Of a DNA stretch of 41,808 bases, positions 26,280 to 34,514 are shown one piece after another. The notes under the pieces were generated by a model. The model had not been told where the DNA came from, ran no database searches, and saw only the letters and a program-made list of their open reading frames with translations. A program made the position numbers and the translations under genes. The stretch is from JAAZAI01 sp050942875. GTDB taxonomy: Bacteria > Verrucomicrobiota > Kiritimatiellia > RFP12 > UBA3636. Numbering within the stretch: the first letter of the stretch is position 1; each line of letters opens with the position of its first letter. The stretch covers positions 1 through 41,808 of the forward strand of contig JBMNOD010000025.1 in the NCBI GenBank assembly GCA_050942875.1, written 5' to 3'.

Positions 26280-27029
26280 AGAACAAGAGCAATCGGCCAG
26301 TCGCTGGTCGCTGGGAAGTCCAAAGTCCAAGGTCCAAGGTCTGCCGCAGGGAATCTTTGTCGAAATCTTTGTCGCGATCTTTGTCGACAAGAAGCGGCTA
26401 CTAACCCGGCCACAAATAGCGTTGCGCACGGAGATTGAGGCATGGGATCTGGAATTTGGCGTTGGGAAAGGGGCACGGACATTCCTGTCCGTGTTCGTCC
26501 ACGGGTTGGAAAACCCGTGCCCCTGATTTGCAGCATGAATTATGGCCGGGTTAGTAGCGAATTAGATCAGTCCGATCAGTCCGATCATCGATTTTGCGTC
26601 GCTCCGTGGACGCGGCGTCCCCGCCGCGTGGCAAAATGCCGACCCGGCTACGACGGGTTGCCCACTCGCCCTGGAAGGGCGCTCCGAGGTGGGGCGACGC
26701 CGTCCCGGCGAGCCGCCACTCGCCTTGAGTTCGACGAAAGGCGCCTCAACTGGGGACCGCGGTCTCCGCGGGCTCCCCTCGCTCGCGCCTCGGCGCGGTG
26801 CGCCCCAGTCCCCACCTCGCCACAGGGGCACGGACATTCCTGTCCGTGGTCGTCCACGGGTTGGAAAACCCGTGCCCCTTTCCTTTTCCCACTCACTGTG
26901 ATCTCGAACATTTCTTCAAGTCAAGATTACAGCATGGCTATTTCCCATCACCCACGCCTACCCTTGGTGGAGATTCGCGGGAAAAAGCGGTCAATCGGGG
27001 TCTGGGGTGTCCCCAGCCAACACGCCTCA
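26280..27029. repeat. Repeat mosaic between mfd and the HAD gene
   Basis: No gene is supported here. Contents in order: 8-bp GTCCAAAG/GTCCAAGG tandem words (26320-26340); ATCTTTGTCG three times with 12-bp period (26353-26386); a unit bounded by a perfect 16-bp inverted repeat (26397-26412 and 26543-26558) that encloses a GGGGCACGG palindrome (26470-26523); GATCAGTCC direct repeats; GC-rich hairpins to 26815; and a second GGGGCACGG palindrome (26825-26878). A short CTCACTACGCC/CTCCTCGCTC tail runs to the HAD stop. Confidence 0.75.
26397..26558. mobile_element. 162-bp unit with 16-bp terminal inverted repeats (MITE-like, speculative)
   Basis: GCTACTAACCCGGCCA at the left end and its exact reverse complement at the right end. 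No ORF or transposase lies inside, and no clear target-site duplication is visible beside it. Confidence 0.3.
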
Positions 27030-27929
27030 CTACGCCCTGCGCCCTCCTCGCTCAAGCTCTGTCGCCAACGAGCGCTCAAACGCCTCGACCACGCTGCGCT
27101 CCAGTTCGCCGCGATAGCGGTCGGCCAGGAACCGGTCGTAGATCGCGTCGTGGAAGCGTTCCCACGATGCCACCTCGTCCCCCGGCTGGATCGGGTAGAA
27201 GCTGACGCCCGCCTCGCGCGCGGCGGCCAAGTCGCCGGGCGCATCGCCGATGAGCAAAATCCGGTGCTTCGGATATTTGCCGTCGGTCGCCAGGCGGATG
27301 TGGTCGGCCTTGCCGCCGAGTTCCTGGCCGGCGATCGCCCGCACGAGCGACTCGATCCCGTGCTGGCGCCACTCGCGCGCCAGCGCCTCCTCGGGCGTCT
27401 GGGAAACGACGATCGCATCGGACCTCCCCTGCATCTTGCGCAGGCTCGCCACCGCCGCCGGAAACGGCGGCACGGGCGCCATGTTCTGCTCGATCTCGCG
27501 ATTGACCGCCAGGCTCCAGTCCAGGATCTTCGCCAGTTCGGCGCTGCCCGTCCGCTCGACCTCGGCGGCCAGCGACGCGTTGCCGAGCGCCAAGCCCGAT
27601 TCGCAATAGGCGCGCAGATCGCGCGTCTCCGGGAGCGTCACGCCGGACTCCGCCACGCCGGGACGCGTCGGCAGCAGCTCGAACACCGTGAGCAGCGCCG
27701 GAAAGCGGTTGCGGCCTCGATGGCGCGAATGGAGGTTCACGAACTCGGCCACCTCGCGAAGCTGCGGCTCGATCGCCTCGAGCCCCCAGTGCCGGATGAT
27801 GAGCGGATGGAAGTGCTGGCATTGCTTGACGCGCATCGTGTCGAAGACGCAGCCGTCGGAGTCGATGCCGACAAACGTGTCGGCGGCGGGAACAAGCGAA
27901 ATCAAATCCTGTCGTGTTGTCTGGCTCAT
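27030..27929 (-). CDS. HAD-superfamily hydrolase at the end of the lar operon (299 aa)
   Basis: Probable phosphatase or phosphotransferase of the haloacid dehalogenase superfamily. Motif I is GIDSDGCVFDTM (nucleophile Asp near residue 23 followed by the acid Asp two residues later), motif II is VVSQTPEEAL, and motif IV is LLIGDAPGDLAAAREAG. The cap between them is large and helical. It follows larE by 48 bp on the same strand, so it is likely co-transcribed with the nickel-pincer cofactor genes, but no role in that pathway is established. It could process a phosphorylated intermediate or simply be a passenger. An alternative reading as a phosphoglycolate-phosphatase-like enzyme cannot be excluded. 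Confidence 0.82.
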   Translation of the reverse strand: MSQTTRQDLISLVPAADTFVGIDSDGCVFDTMRVKQCQHFHPLIIRHWGLEAIEPQLREVAEFVNLHSRHRGRNRFPALLTVFELLPTRPGVAESGVTLPETRDLRAYCESGLALGNASLAAEVERTGSAELAKILDWSLAVNREIEQNMAPVPPFPAAVASLRKMQGRSDAIVVSQTPEEALAREWRQHGIESLVRAIAGQELGGKADHIRLATDGKYPKHRILLIGDAPGDLAAAREAGVSFYPIQPGDEVASWERFHDAIYDRFLADRYRGELERSVVEAFERSLATELERGGRRA

Positions 27930-27977
27930 GGTGCTTCCCGGTTGAATGAATGTCGCCGGATTATCGCCTCGTCGCCG

Positions 27978-28787
27978 TCATTCGTCAAGGCTTCCCGACC
28001 GGAAGCCGTCGAGATCGAGGGCGACGTATTTGAACCCCAGCGCACGGAGCGCGGCGGCGATGGACGCCCGCTTTTCCAGCGCCGCCGGCATGGCGGCGGA
28101 ATCGATCTCCACGCGCGCCAGATCGTCGTGGACGCGCAGGCGCAGGTTGCCGCCGGCGCCGAGCAACGCGCGAAGCTCGCCCTCCCCTTTCGCAACGCGC
28201 TCAAGCGCCTGGGCGTCGATCCGCGCGCCGTAGGGGAAGCGCGTCGCCAGGCAAGGCGACGCCGGCTTCGTGGCAACGTCCAGACCCAGCCACGCCGCCA
28301 TGGCGCGGACCTGCGCCTTGCCGATGCCGAGGTCTTCGAATGGAGAGCGAACGCCGCATTCGGCAAGCGCCCGTCGCCCCGGGCGATGCTGCTGCGCGTC
28401 GTCGGCGTTCGTGCCGTCGAAAACCGCCGCAAGCCCACGCCGGCGCGCGAACTCGACAAACGATTGAAAGAGCCGGCGCTTGCAGCGGTGGCAGCGATCC
28501 GGCGGGTTGTCGGCAAAGCCGGGAATCGCCAGCGGATCAAAATCCAGAACAACAAGCTCGACGCCCTGTTGCGCGGCAAGCCGCTCCGCCTCGGCCCGTT
28601 CATCGGGCGTTTGCAGATTCGACTGGAAATGCACCGCCAGCAGCGGAAAGCCGGTTTCATCCCGAAGCGCCCGAAGCACGGCCAACAGCACCGTGCTGTC
28701 CACGCCGCCGGAAAAGGCCAGCGCAACCCCGCCCGGAACTTGCGTCCTGAGATGGGCTTTCAGCCGCTCGAACAACGGTTCGCTCAC
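27978..28787 (-). CDS. larE: Pyridinium-3,5-bisthiocarboxylic acid mononucleotide synthase-type sulfur transferase LarE
   Basis: Adds sulfur to the pyridinium dicarboxylate nucleotide to build the nickel-pincer cofactor. The 269 residues contain the PP-loop AFSGGVDST (26-32), NPPDRCHRCK (Cys99, Cys102), DGTNADD with RPGRRAL, and KPASPCLATRFPYG (Cys179). In the Lactiplantibacillus enzyme a single Cys in the last motif is the sacrificial sulfur donor. Three cysteines, as here, are the arrangement I associate with [4Fe-4S]-dependent LarE enzymes, which would not need self-sacrifice. Start: the GTG at 28787 overlaps the larC stop (GTGA) and gives MSEPLFERL; the longer frame to 28907 overlaps larC and is rejected. 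Confidence 0.9.
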   Translation of the reverse strand: MSEPLFERLKAHLRTQVPGGVALAFSGGVDSTVLLAVLRALRDETGFPLLAVHFQSNLQTPDERAEAERLAAQQGVELVVLDFDPLAIPGFADNPPDRCHRCKRRLFQSFVEFARRRGLAAVFDGTNADDAQQHRPGRRALAECGVRSPFEDLGIGKAQVRAMAAWLGLDVATKPASPCLATRFPYGARIDAQALERVAKGEGELRALLGAGGNLRLRVHDDLARVEIDSAAMPAALEKRASIAAALRALGFKYVALDLDGFRSGSLDE

Positions 28788-30055
28788 CTTGAAGCGCCCG
28801 CCTTCGCCTGCTCGAACACCGTCTTGAAATCGACGCCGCTCGCCTCGGCAACGCGCTTGACGCTCTCGTATTCGGGATAGCAAAGCACGCCCCCGTCCCA
28901 TCGGCACCGCTTCACCTCGACCGTGCCAAACGGCAGCTCGACCTGGATCATTTCGCGGTCGAGGCAGACCCGATCAACACGATGCCGCCGCAGGCCGATC
29001 GTCGTGGTGCTCCGGAAGACCGCGGCCTCGACCGCCGCCCGGCGGTCTTCGCCGACGAGGACCCGCAGCAGATAGGCGGGGCGCGACTTCTTCATGAAGC
29101 AAGGCACGTAGTGGACGTCGCGGGCGCCGTCGGCCAAAATCGTTTCCATCGCCAACCCGAGCTGCTCGCCCGTCGAATCGTCGATGTTCGTTTCGACCAT
29201 CCACAGGTCCTCCGCATCCGTCGCCGCTTCCGTGGAAAGAACCATGCTGCGCAGCACATTCGGGAAGCCGAAGTCGCGCTTGCCCAGCCCGATGCCGACG
29301 CGCTCGATCGTGAACGCCTCGGGAAGCGCGGTCGCCGTCCGGATCGCGGCGGCGATGGCAATGCCCGTCGGCGTGACCATCTCGCCTTTTGCCGAACCGA
29401 TCCGCAGCGGAATGCCATGACGCGCGGCGATGTTCACGACCGCCGGCACCGGCACCGGCAAATCCCCGTGCTGGCAGCGGACCGCGCCCGTGCCTTCGGT
29501 CAAGCCGGTGACGACGCACTCGGCGATGCCGAGATCGTCGAGGCAGACCGCCGCCGCCACGATGTCGACGATGGAGTCGATCGCGCCGACTTCGTGGAAA
29601 TGCACCTCGTCGATCGGCTTGCCATGCGCCTGCGCCTCGGCTTCCGCGATGATCTGGAAGATGCGCTTCGCCAAGGCTCGCGCCGCCTCGGACATGTCGC
29701 CGCGGTCAATCACGGCGGAAACGTCCGCCAAATTGCGGTGCTCGTGCGCGTGATGGTGGTGGTGGTGATGATGTCCATGGTCATGCGCATGTTCATGCTC
29801 GTGCTCATGCTCGTGCTCGTGGCCGTGCTCGTGAGCATGATCATGCTCATCCGAAGCGAGGCGCACGTCGAAGTCGCAGCCCGCCATGCCGTGCGAATGT
29901 CCGCGTGTCACGGCGTAGTCGAAGCCGTCGAGTTCGAGGCTGCGAAGCGCATGGTCGAGCTTGGCGCGATCGGCGCCGAGATCCAGGAGCGAAGCGACGA
30001 CCATGTCGCCGCTGATCCCGCTTGCGCCTTCCAAAAAAAGCATCCTGCGTTTCAT
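28784..30055 (-). CDS. larC: Nickel insertion protein LarC with a long histidine-rich segment
   Basis: CTP-dependent cyclometallase that inserts nickel into the pincer nucleotide. The 423 residues open with FLEGASGISGDM. Residues 71-106 are 22 His in 36 positions, alternating with Glu/Asp/Ala/Gly and ending in eight consecutive His, a plausible nickel store. Later landmarks are DEVHFHEVGAIDSIVDIV, GLTEGTGAVRCQHGDLPVPVPAV, MVTPTGIAIAAAI and ETNIDDSTGEQLG. It is one uninterrupted frame, unlike L. plantarum larC1/larC2, which needs a frameshift. The ATG overlaps the larB stop (ATGA) and the stop overlaps larE (GTGA). The open frame to 30445 is larB shadow. Confidence 0.93.
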   Translation of the reverse strand: MKRRMLFLEGASGISGDMVVASLLDLGADRAKLDHALRSLELDGFDYAVTRGHSHGMAGCDFDVRLASDEHDHAHEHGHEHEHEHEHEHAHDHGHHHHHHHHAHEHRNLADVSAVIDRGDMSEAARALAKRIFQIIAEAEAQAHGKPIDEVHFHEVGAIDSIVDIVAAAVCLDDLGIAECVVTGLTEGTGAVRCQHGDLPVPVPAVVNIAARHGIPLRIGSAKGEMVTPTGIAIAAAIRTATALPEAFTIERVGIGLGKRDFGFPNVLRSMVLSTEAATDAEDLWMVETNIDDSTGEQLGLAMETILADGARDVHYVPCFMKKSRPAYLLRVLVGEDRRAAVEAAVFRSTTTIGLRRHRVDRVCLDREMIQVELPFGTVEVKRCRWDGGVLCYPEYESVKRVAEASGVDFKTVFEQAKAGASR

Positions 30056-30807
30056 GTCCGTCTCCCAACGAGTCGATTGATTTGCGCGGCAAGATAGCCC
30101 GCGCCAAAGCCGTTGTCGATGTTCACCACCGCCAGCCCCTCGGCGCATGAGCTGAGCATCGACAGCAACGGCGCGACGCCCGCGAACGAAGCGCCATAGC
30201 CGACCGACGTCGGCACGGCGACGACCGGCACATCGACGAGCCCCGCGATCACGCTGCCAAGCGCGCCTTCCATGCCGGCGATCGCGACGATGGCGTTCGC
30301 CTGCCGGATGCCGTCGATCTTGGCGAGCAGTCGGTGCAGGCCGGCGACGCCGACGTCGTAATGCCGCTCGACCTTGGCGCCGAAGAACTCGGCCGTCTGC
30401 GCCGCCTCCTCCGCGACCGGCAGATCGCCAGTCCCGCCGGTGCAAACGGCCACCAGGCCGGACGGTGCCGACGGCGGCGACCCGGGGCGCAGCACGACGA
30501 GCCGCGACACCGGATCATAAGAGGCCTCAAGACCACCCGCCTGAAGGAAGGCATGCTGCCCGGGCGAGCAGCGCGTTCCCAGCGCGGCGCGGCCGTCGGC
30601 TCGGAACGCCTCGAAGATGGCGAGAAGCTGCGCGTCCGTCTTGCCGGGGCAGAACACCGTTTCGCCAAACCCCTTTCGCAGCTCGCGCTGGAAGTCGAGC
30701 TTGGCGAAACCGAGATCTTCGCAGGCGGGGCGTTTCAACGCCGCGATGGCATCTTCAAGAGGAAGACGGCCATCGCGGAACGCTGTGAGAACAGCCTCAA
30801 GCTGCAT
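30052..30807 (-). CDS. larB: Pyridinium-3,5-biscarboxylic acid mononucleotide synthase LarB
   Basis: Carboxylates and hydrolyses nicotinic acid adenine dinucleotide as the first step of nickel-pincer nucleotide synthesis. The 251 residues have the family N-terminal helical part (LGFAKLDFQRELRKGFGETVFCPGKT) and a PurE-like C-terminal domain (AVCTGGTGDLPVAEEAAQTAEFFG, VAIAGMEGALGSVIAGLVDVPVVAVPTSVGYG, NIDNGFGAGYLAAQINRL). The ATG overlaps the upstream transporter stop (TGATG) by one base. Second step of the operon order transporter-larB-larC-larE. Confidence 0.93.
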   Translation of the reverse strand: MQLEAVLTAFRDGRLPLEDAIAALKRPACEDLGFAKLDFQRELRKGFGETVFCPGKTDAQLLAIFEAFRADGRAALGTRCSPGQHAFLQAGGLEASYDPVSRLVVLRPGSPPSAPSGLVAVCTGGTGDLPVAEEAAQTAEFFGAKVERHYDVGVAGLHRLLAKIDGIRQANAIVAIAGMEGALGSVIAGLVDVPVVAVPTSVGYGASFAGVAPLLSMLSSCAEGLAVVNIDNGFGAGYLAAQINRLVGRRT

Positions 30808-31697
30808 CAGGCCTGGTCTCGTTTGGCAAACGGACTCATCAGCACGAACGACGCCGCCATCACGGCCAAGACGCCCACGACGCCGGCGACGAAAGTCGAG
30901 GCCATCTCATTGGCGATCGCGCCGATGCTGTAATCGCCAAACGGCGCCCGGACGAAGTTCGGGGCGTCGGGCAGCAAATTGAAGCGCTCCATCGTCCACT
31001 CGAAAGCATCGGGAAACGCCGACGCAAACGGCGCAGCCGCAAGGCAAATGAGCACGAGGCCTGCCAGCACGGCATAGCCTTTGCGCGAACCGGCGCTTGC
31101 AGGCTCCGTCGCGCAAAGGCGCACGAGCACCACCGTCGCCACGCCCTCGACTGCGGCGAGCGCGGCATGGACGGCCACGAGCAGGCCGATCGCCGCGGCC
31201 GAGGCCGTCGAGCCGATGGCAAGCTGGAGCGCCAGCGACAGCGCCGCCAGCTCCACGGAGGCCGCCGCCGCAAGGCCGGTGGCCCAGGCGTCGGAGACGC
31301 CGCGGCGCATCAGGGCGACGCGCAGCAGACCGCCCGCCCCCGCTCCCAGAAGCGCCATGTTGACCACGTTGGCGCCCAGCATCGTCAATCCGCCATCGGC
31401 AAACAGGAGCGTCTGCAGCACCAGGACCACGCTCGTGGCCAGCACCCCCGCTGGAACGCCCAGAAGCGCAGCGGCAAAGACGCCGCCGATCAGATGCCCC
31501 GAAATCCCGCTCCACACGGGGTAGTTGAGCATCTGAAGGCCGAAGACAGCCGCGGCCACCCAGGCGAAACGCGACGCGCGCGGCGCCTGGTCGCGATTGC
31601 GAAAGAGTGCAACCGTCGCAGCGCCAACGCCCAACACGGCGACAACCGATGAGACCGGGCAGATCGGTCCAGAAAGCATTTCAGAAGGAACGTGCAT
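30807..31697 (-). CDS. CbiM/LarMN-type nickel (cobalt) ECF transporter component
   Basis: Membrane component for Ni2+ or Co2+ uptake. The N-terminal MHVPSEMLSGPICP matches the Met1-His2 metal-binding start of CbiM/NikM proteins, and a second conserved His follows in SGISGHLIGGVF. Seven to eight hydrophobic segments follow. The C-terminal part (APFASAFPDAFEWTMERF and a final membrane segment) is a CbiN/PDGLE-like extension fused to the M component, as in LarMN. Nickel is inferred from the lar context. No CbiQ- or CbiO-type gene is in the window. GGAG lies 7 nt before the ATG. Starts 48 bp after tlpA. Confidence 0.88.
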   Translation of the reverse strand: MHVPSEMLSGPICPVSSVVAVLGVGAATVALFRNRDQAPRASRFAWVAAAVFGLQMLNYPVWSGISGHLIGGVFAAALLGVPAGVLATSVVLVLQTLLFADGGLTMLGANVVNMALLGAGAGGLLRVALMRRGVSDAWATGLAAAASVELAALSLALQLAIGSTASAAAIGLLVAVHAALAAVEGVATVVLVRLCATEPASAGSRKGYAVLAGLVLICLAAAPFASAFPDAFEWTMERFNLLPDAPNFVRAPFGDYSIGAIANEMASTFVAGVVGVLAVMAASFVLMSPFAKRDQA

Positions 31698-31745
31698 GAT
31701 TTTCTCCGTTTTGTTTCAGGTTATGATGAATTTGTGAAATGAAAT

Positions 31746-32276
31746 CTAGTCAACGGCCGGCGCCGACAAGCCAGCCTTCGCCAACGCGGCGGCGATGGCC
31801 TTTTCCAGTTCGCCCTGAGGGTGCATCGGATGACCGTGCCACGCAAACTTGCCGTTTCCATCGATGACAAAGGCGTGCGGAATGCCCTTGACGCCAAAAG
31901 CGCCCATATAGCCCTCCATGACTTCCCGGGACCCGATGGCCACGGGGTAGGTCATCTGGTCGCCCATCTTGTCGACAAACGCCTTGACCTTGATCGCGGG
32001 CTCATTGCTGATGCCGACAAAGGCGACGCCGTTCGTGGACTGCTGCTGATAGAGCGCGTTGAGATGCGGAATCGTGGCGCGGCAAGGCGGACACCACGTC
32101 GCCCAGAATTCCACGACGGTCACCTGCCCCTTCTTGATCTCGACAGGCCCGCCCTGGACCCACGTCATCCCCGTGAAGGCGGGCGCGGGACTTCCGATCG
32201 TGGACTTCGTCTCGGCGACCGAACAGGCGGACATCGCCAAGGCAACGAAAACAAATAATGCAACCCGATTTTTCAT
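31746..32276 (-). CDS. TlpA/ResA-like thioredoxin-fold lipoprotein (176 aa)
   Basis: Extracytoplasmic thiol-disulfide protein. The N-terminus MKNRVALFVFVALAMSACSVAE is a lipoprotein signal with a Cys at position 18. The thioredoxin fold shows FWATWCPPCRATIPHLNALY (active-site WCPPC) and the cis-Pro loop GVKGIPHAFVIDGNGK. It probably reduces or isomerises disulfides, or matures cytochromes. It is the first gene after the promoter at 32320-32348 and precedes the lar genes by 48 bp, so the two may be co-transcribed; a redox role for nickel-pincer metabolism is possible but unproven. GGAG 6 nt before the ATG. Confidence 0.9.
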   Translation of the reverse strand: MKNRVALFVFVALAMSACSVAETKSTIGSPAPAFTGMTWVQGGPVEIKKGQVTVVEFWATWCPPCRATIPHLNALYQQQSTNGVAFVGISNEPAIKVKAFVDKMGDQMTYPVAIGSREVMEGYMGAFGVKGIPHAFVIDGNGKFAWHGHPMHPQGELEKAIAAALAKAGLSAPAVD

Positions 32277-32319
32277 GATTTCTCCGACGCCGGCGTTTAT
32301 CCGGCTTCAATAAAGGGAA

Positions 32320-32348
32320 ATTGTGCCACGACTTGATGCATTTGTCAA
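32320..32348 (-). promoter_or_regulatory. Promoter for tlpA and probably the lar operon
   Basis: TTGACA-N17-CACAAT on the minus strand, with a perfect -35 box. RNA would begin about 38 nt before the tlpA ATG; the leader holds a small GCCGG/CCGGC hairpin just before the ribosome site. Confidence 0.55.
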
Positions 32349-32362
32349 ATCAACTCCTGGTT

Positions 32363-32380
32363 TTTGGGGACTGCCCCAAA
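32363..32380 (-). terminator. Hairpin after tRNA-Arg, possible terminator
   Basis: TTTGGGG-CAGT-CCCCAAA on the minus strand, 9 nt past the tRNA 3' end. No T-run follows, so it may act as a processing boundary or a weak terminator. Confidence 0.3.
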
Positions 32381-32389
32381 CCCCATGAC

Positions 32390-32466
32390 TGGCGCGCCCG
32401 GCAGGGCTCGAACCTGCAACCCTCGGCTCCGAAGGCCGATGCTCTGTCCAGTTGAGCTACGGGCGC
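32390..32466 (-). tRNA. tRNA-Arg (anticodon UCG)
   Basis: 77-nt cloverleaf on the minus strand. The acceptor GCGCCCG pairs with CGGGCGC; the anticodon stem TCGGC/GCCGA closes a CTTCGGA loop with anticodon TCG; the T arm GCAGG-TTCGAGC-CCTGC is normal. The discriminator G and an encoded CCA end follow. Confidence 0.93.
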
Positions 32467-32479
32467 GTGACGTCCATGG

Positions 32480-32508
32480 AGTCTAACCTGCCTGCGCCCG
32501 CGGTTCAA
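32480..32508 (-). promoter_or_regulatory. tRNA-Arg promoter
   Basis: TTGAAC-N17-TAGACT on the minus strand, with the -10 box ending 13 nt before the tRNA 5' end. Confidence 0.5.
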
Positions 32509-32627
32509 GAACAAACTGCACCCCATCGCAATCGTGGGAGGATGTCAACATCGTTGCCGCACACCAAGGGGCGGGGCCCAAAGTCAAGTGAAGTCGAAGC
32601 CGAAGCCGAATGAGGTTTTTCTATTTC

Positions 32628-32656
32628 TTTACAGACTCGCCTTTATTTGGTAAATT
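32628..32656 (+). promoter_or_regulatory. Promoter for the GH109-like gene
   Basis: TTTACA-N17-TAAATT. Predicted start near 32663 gives a leader of about 34 nt containing AAGGAA before the ATG at 32697. Confidence 0.6.
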
Positions 32657-32696
32657 CACGCTTCTTTTTTTGGGAAGGAAATGAAGGAAATTGCAC

Positions 32697-33953
32697 ATGA
32701 AAAGAATGGGAAAACCAGGGAAACCAGTTCGGCTCGGAATCGTCGGCGTCGGCGCACGCGGCATGGGGCAGCTTTCAACGTTGCTGGACATGGAGGACGT
32801 CATCGTTCCCGTCATTTGCGACAACTATCCCGACCGCGTTGAAAAAGGACGCAAGCTTGTGGCCGAAAAGCGCGACGGCGTCATGCCGGACGGCACGCCG
32901 GACTACCGCGAGGTCGCCGCGCGCGACGACCTCGACGCCGTCGTTGTCATGACTTCCTGGACGAGTCACATCAAAATCGCCGTCGAATGCCTCGACAACG
33001 GCAAATGGGTTGCCCTGGAAGTCGGCGGAGCCTCCTCCATCGAAGAATGCTGGTCGCTCGTGCGCGCCAGCGAACAGAACAGAAAGCCCTGCATGTTGCT
33101 CGAAAACTGCTGCTACGGACAGGCGGAGATGGCCATCCTCAACATGGTCAAGAAGGGGCTCTTCGGCGAGATCGTCCATTGCCAAGGCGGCTACCAGCAC
33201 GATTTGCGCGAGGAAATCGGCAAGGGCGACATCTACCGCCACTACCGCCTTGAAAACTTCCTGCACCGCAACGGCGAACTCTACCCCACCCACGAAATCG
33301 GGCCCATCGCCAAGGAATTGAACCTCAACCGCGGCAATCGCATGCTCACACTCTGCAGCATGGCCTCGAAAGCCGTCGGGCTCGAAGCCTGGCTCAAGGA
33401 GCACCGCAAGGACTCGCCGCTGGCATCACGCCGTGTGAACGCGGGCGACATCGTCACCACTATGATCAAATGCGCCAATGGCGAAACCATCCTCCTCACG
33501 CACGACTGCACCCTTCCCCGCCCCTACTCCCGCGGCCACCGGATCCAGGGCACCAAGGGCATCTGGATGGAGGACATGCGCTCAATCTACATTGAGGGGC
33601 GCAGCCCTGCCCGCCCAGGCGACTGGTCGCATCCATGGGAAAGCGACAAAGCCGCAATGGAGGAGTTCGAGCACCCCCTCTGGAAGGCCTATCGGCAGTT
33701 TGGCCCGCGCGGCGGGCACGACGGCATGGACTACCTCGTCCTGCGCGCGTTCATCGAAAGCCTCCAGAACAATGTCGAGCCGCCGATCGATGTTTACGAC
33801 ACCGCCGCGTGGATGGCCATCACATGCCTGAGCGAACAATCCGTCGCCATGGGCGGCGCCCCCGTCCCCGTCCCCGACTTCACCAACGGGGAATGGATCT
33901 GGCGCGGCCCTGGCAACACCGGCATCTATTCGCTGGACATCATCCCGGAATAA
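32697..33953 (+). CDS. Gfo/Idh/MocA family protein, GH109-like (418 aa)
   Basis: N-terminal Rossmann domain (RLGIVGVGARGMGQL) followed by an alpha/beta domain. The middle strongly resembles NAD-dependent GH109 glycosidases: MLLENCCYGQAEMAILNMVKKGLFGEIVHCQGGYQHDL, then NGELYPTHEIGPIAKELNLNRGNR, where the THxxGP block carries the key His in that family. GH109 enzymes cleave alpha-N-acetylgalactosamine by a redox mechanism; a plain sugar dehydrogenase is the alternative. No signal peptide or Tat motif is seen, so it is likely cytoplasmic. The ATG at 32697 is chosen for its AAGGAA site; the ORF could also open at TTG 32691. It stands alone and converges on pduO, overlapping 28 bp tail to tail. 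Confidence 0.85.
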   Translation: MKRMGKPGKPVRLGIVGVGARGMGQLSTLLDMEDVIVPVICDNYPDRVEKGRKLVAEKRDGVMPDGTPDYREVAARDDLDAVVVMTSWTSHIKIAVECLDNGKWVALEVGGASSIEECWSLVRASEQNRKPCMLLENCCYGQAEMAILNMVKKGLFGEIVHCQGGYQHDLREEIGKGDIYRHYRLENFLHRNGELYPTHEIGPIAKELNLNRGNRMLTLCSMASKAVGLEAWLKEHRKDSPLASRRVNAGDIVTTMIKCANGETILLTHDCTLPRPYSRGHRIQGTKGIWMEDMRSIYIEGRSPARPGDWSHPWESDKAAMEEFEHPLWKAYRQFGPRGGHDGMDYLVLRAFIESLQNNVEPPIDVYDTAAWMAITCLSEQSVAMGGAPVPVPDFTNGEWIWRGPGNTGIYSLDIIPE

Positions 33954-34513
33954 GCCCCCGTACACGAACCCCCACCCCCTCGCAACCCCGGCGTACCCTC
34001 GCGGAAGTTGACGACGCGCGCCATCTCGAAAAAGCAGTCCGACAGACGGTTGAGATAGCGAAGCGCGCTTGCGAACGCATCCGAGCCGGCATCCTCGGTC
34101 GGCACGCAAGCCGCCACGACGGCGCGCTCGGCGCGTCGACACACGGCGCGGGCGACATGCGCCGCGCACGCGCCGGCATGGCCGCCGGGCACCAGGAAAT
34201 GCCCCAGCGTCCCGACTTCCTCGCGATACGCCTCAATGCAACGCTCAAGATCGTCCTGCGCCACATCGATCGCCGAAGCAGCGGCGCCCATGTCCGTGCC
34301 CGCCAGGACGCAGCCGACCTTGAAGAGCGTTTGCTGAACCTGCAGCAGCACAGGCTTCATGCCATCGCAGGACGTCGGGAGCGCCGCCTGGAGCTGGCCG
34401 GCAAACGCGTTGAGCTCGTCAACCTCGCCCAACGCATGGATCGCCGCGGACGCCTTTGAAACGCGCCCCAACCTCGGGTGGCATGTTTCGCCGCAATCAC
34501 CGGAATGCACCAC
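33926..34513 (-). CDS. PduO-type cob(I)alamin adenosyltransferase
   Basis: Transfers adenosyl from ATP to cob(I)alamin, giving adenosylcobalamin. The 195 residues show GRVSKASAAIHALGEVDELNAFAGQ (ATP site; the family usually has TRTGD..T at the extreme N-terminus, here the diverged HSGDCGET), LFKVGCVLAGTD, ARAVCRRAERAVV and LRYLNRLSDCFFEMAR. The start is GTG at 34513, placed 8 nt after a perfect AGGAGG that lies inside the last codons of uppP; an ATG directly after the AGGAGG is in another frame. The glycine-rich tail (RGGGGSCTG) is unlike the core. No B12-dependent enzyme is nearby. Confidence 0.85.
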   Translation of the reverse strand: MVHSGDCGETCHPRLGRVSKASAAIHALGEVDELNAFAGQLQAALPTSCDGMKPVLLQVQQTLFKVGCVLAGTDMGAAASAIDVAQDDLERCIEAYREEVGTLGHFLVPGGHAGACAAHVARAVCRRAERAVVAACVPTEDAGSDAFASALRYLNRLSDCFFEMARVVNFREGTPGLRGGGGSCTGAYSGMMSSE

Positions 34514-34514
34514 C

